Positions 62,480-64,000 of a stretch of 64,000 nucleotides of DNA are shown here, piece after piece. Location: the NCBI GenBank assembly GCA_027574665.1, contig CM050662.1, forward strand, positions 7,532,501 through 7,596,500, written 5' to 3'. Position numbers and translations under genes: made by a program. The notes beneath the pieces are model-generated. The model did not search any database, was not told the DNA's origin, and worked only from the letters and a program-made list of their open reading frames with translations. Numbering within the stretch: the first letter of the stretch is position 1; each line of letters opens with the position of its first letter. Source of the stretch: Rhynochetos jubatus. Lineage: Eukaryota; Chordata; Aves; Eurypygiformes; Rhynochetidae.

Positions 62480-63006
62480 AAAATGGTAACTTCTAATTGC
62501 TTAATAACATCCCAATGAATGGATCACCTACCAGCCTAAATGAAATCTTCACCATAATCACCTGAAATCCAATGAACTCCATCAGTCTTTTAAGACTGAC
62601 TATTTCAAAAAAAGGATCTTTAACTGACATGAAGCAATATATAGATCTGAACTTTTACCACTAGTAGTTTGCACTGATTAGAAAAAGGTAATGGATTACA
62701 TCTTATAGTCACTTGCATGGTTTGACATGGGCATAGATATTTAGCAGTTAAAACAATCTAGCCATATCCTCCTTTAAATCTAAGACATACAGCTCTTTTT
62801 CTTCAAGAAGACCACCAGTAGCGGCAAGCCAGATAACACGCAAGAACAACGTGGTCATTCACTATCCAGTTTGCAAAATGAGGTTTCATTTGAAAAAATA
62901 ATTGTACAAATTTAGAAACTTTCCCCCAGTCTGATTATTGAACATCACTTCTTTGACTAACCTAATCAAGAGGTAGAGGAAACTATGTACAGCAGCTGCT
63001 AGGTTA

Positions 63007-63100
63007 ACAGTTCAACTTGATGACCTTAAAGGTCTTTTCCAATCTAAATGATTCTATGATTCTAAACTGTATGACAACCTAAACAATTCATACGATTCTA
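63007..63100 (+). mobile_element. CR1 3' tail remnant, possibly duplicated
   Basis: TTCAACTTGATGACCTTAAA, GGTCTTTTCCAATCTAAATG and ATTCTATGATTCTA are the last ~55 bp of an avian CR1 on the + strand, extremely 5'-truncated. Immediately right, ACAACCTAAACAATTCATAC and GATTCTA look like a second decayed copy of the same tail, from tandem duplication or a nested insertion. Confidence 0.8.
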
Positions 63101-64000
63101 CTCTATGCTGCCTGGGAGTAAGAAGTCTGTTCTTCCTACCACTACTTAACACTTTTATAGAAGCAAATGTTCCTTCAATCCCCTAAAAGGCAAGTATTAT
63201 TTTCCTTCTAAAGAATGAAATTCAAACCAATTTTTTGGTCCAAACATCAAATTCTTGATGGAAGAACTAGTACTGAAATTGTTAACTCGCTGTGCATTAG
63301 CTGGAAATACTCAGCTGTATTATCTTAAATTTTGGGAGGACAGCGGGATTGTTCTAGTCCATACCTGAGTTTTTATATTTTATGTGCTGGTAATATTTAA
63401 CATGTCATATGTTTTATACAACTGCAAGAGTAAAAATAATTTGTTGGCTACAACCTCCTACAGCCTGTGACGTCTGTGAAATTCCTGTATCATCTTGACT
63501 CGTTACAACATAGATACAACATCTGGGGACACAAGAAATGAAATTCTATGCTCTCGGTGCTAGAGTGCCTGTCTGAAAATTTCAAGAATAATAATTCCTC
63601 AGTCAGGGGAAGGTGACCATGAAGCACTACACTTTGTATAAGCAGGACCTGCTCACCGGCGTCTTAGAGAAATTATACGCATCCTCCGTATAGCTTTGAA
63701 AAAGGCTGCTTAGATAGGGAGCACTTTTCTTGCTGGACTCAAATATTCGCACTTAACTGTCTCTTGGAGGAAAAGGAAAAGTGAATAAGGAGCACCTTGA
63801 AGTGACTGATGACAATGTTCAGCACATTTGTGGGACAGCTCATTAGATACTATAAAAAGGGCCCCTCACAATGTACATTAAAGGATCCGAGGGGAGCACA
63901 TTCTTGATAGGTTTTAGATCCCAACTCAAAGGCACCACGCCAGCTTTCTAACAATGGGGTGAGGCCAATGTGGAACACTTCAGAAGGATTTACACGAACA
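63101..64000. other. Non-coding DNA to the window end
   Basis: No gene or named repeat seen. Open frames are short. A possible TATAAAAAGG at about 63851 is not accompanied by other promoter evidence. Confidence 0.55.

Overview
The window looks like an AT-rich, gene-poor stretch of a bird nuclear genome, either a large intron or an intergenic desert. The best evidence is the repeats. There are several chicken-repeat-1 (CR1) LINE copies with the avian 3' ends and ATTCTATGAT-type tails, and LTRs of the common avian ERVL type beginning TGTGCTGG or TGTCCTGG. Nothing prokaryotic is present: no operons, no dense ORFs, no ribosome-binding sites. I recognised no complete host protein-coding gene, no rRNA or tRNA, and no CRISPR array. 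The longest open frame (166 codons near 10.6-11.1 kb) is a broken CR1 reverse transcriptase running into CR1 3' UTR.

Layout: 1-7.6 kb is unique AT-rich sequence with short palindromes. At 7.65-8.24 kb lies a degraded solo-type ERVL LTR on the + strand. At 10.65-11.14 kb there is an internally deleted CR1 (+). From 11.1 to 18 kb there is non-coding DNA with an A-run, a G/A/C homopolymer cluster and an RFX-like X-box. CR1 copies follow at 18.07-18.36 kb (-) and 30.01-30.53 kb (-). Older CR1 3' fragments sit at 52.67-52.84 kb (+) and 63.0-63.1 kb (+). A second, short ERVL LTR fragment is at 41.85-42.0 kb (+). Two further blocks (about 26.5-27.35 kb and 54.9-55.6 kb) have a repeat-like or LTR-like texture but are not classified with confidence.

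The most unusual structural signal is a pair of 66-bp inverted repeats, about 90% identical by eye. The arms lie at 34077-34142 and 35213-35278 and bracket about 1.07 kb that matches no element I know. The ends read CAG...CTG, so it could be an old non-autonomous hAT-like DNA transposon or an inverted duplication. The target-site duplication is not convincing.

Three places look like spliced exons by splice-site grammar alone: a 168-nt symmetric (phase 1-1) exon on the - strand at 21700-21867; a phase-compatible pair on the + strand at 31214-31303 and 32348-32519, giving an 82-residue frame; and an ORF cluster on the - strand at 61720-62332. None resembles a protein I can name, and chance is a serious alternative for all of them. 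Several gene-free blocks have the homeodomain-rich texture typical of conserved non-coding elements, but conservation cannot be judged from one sequence.
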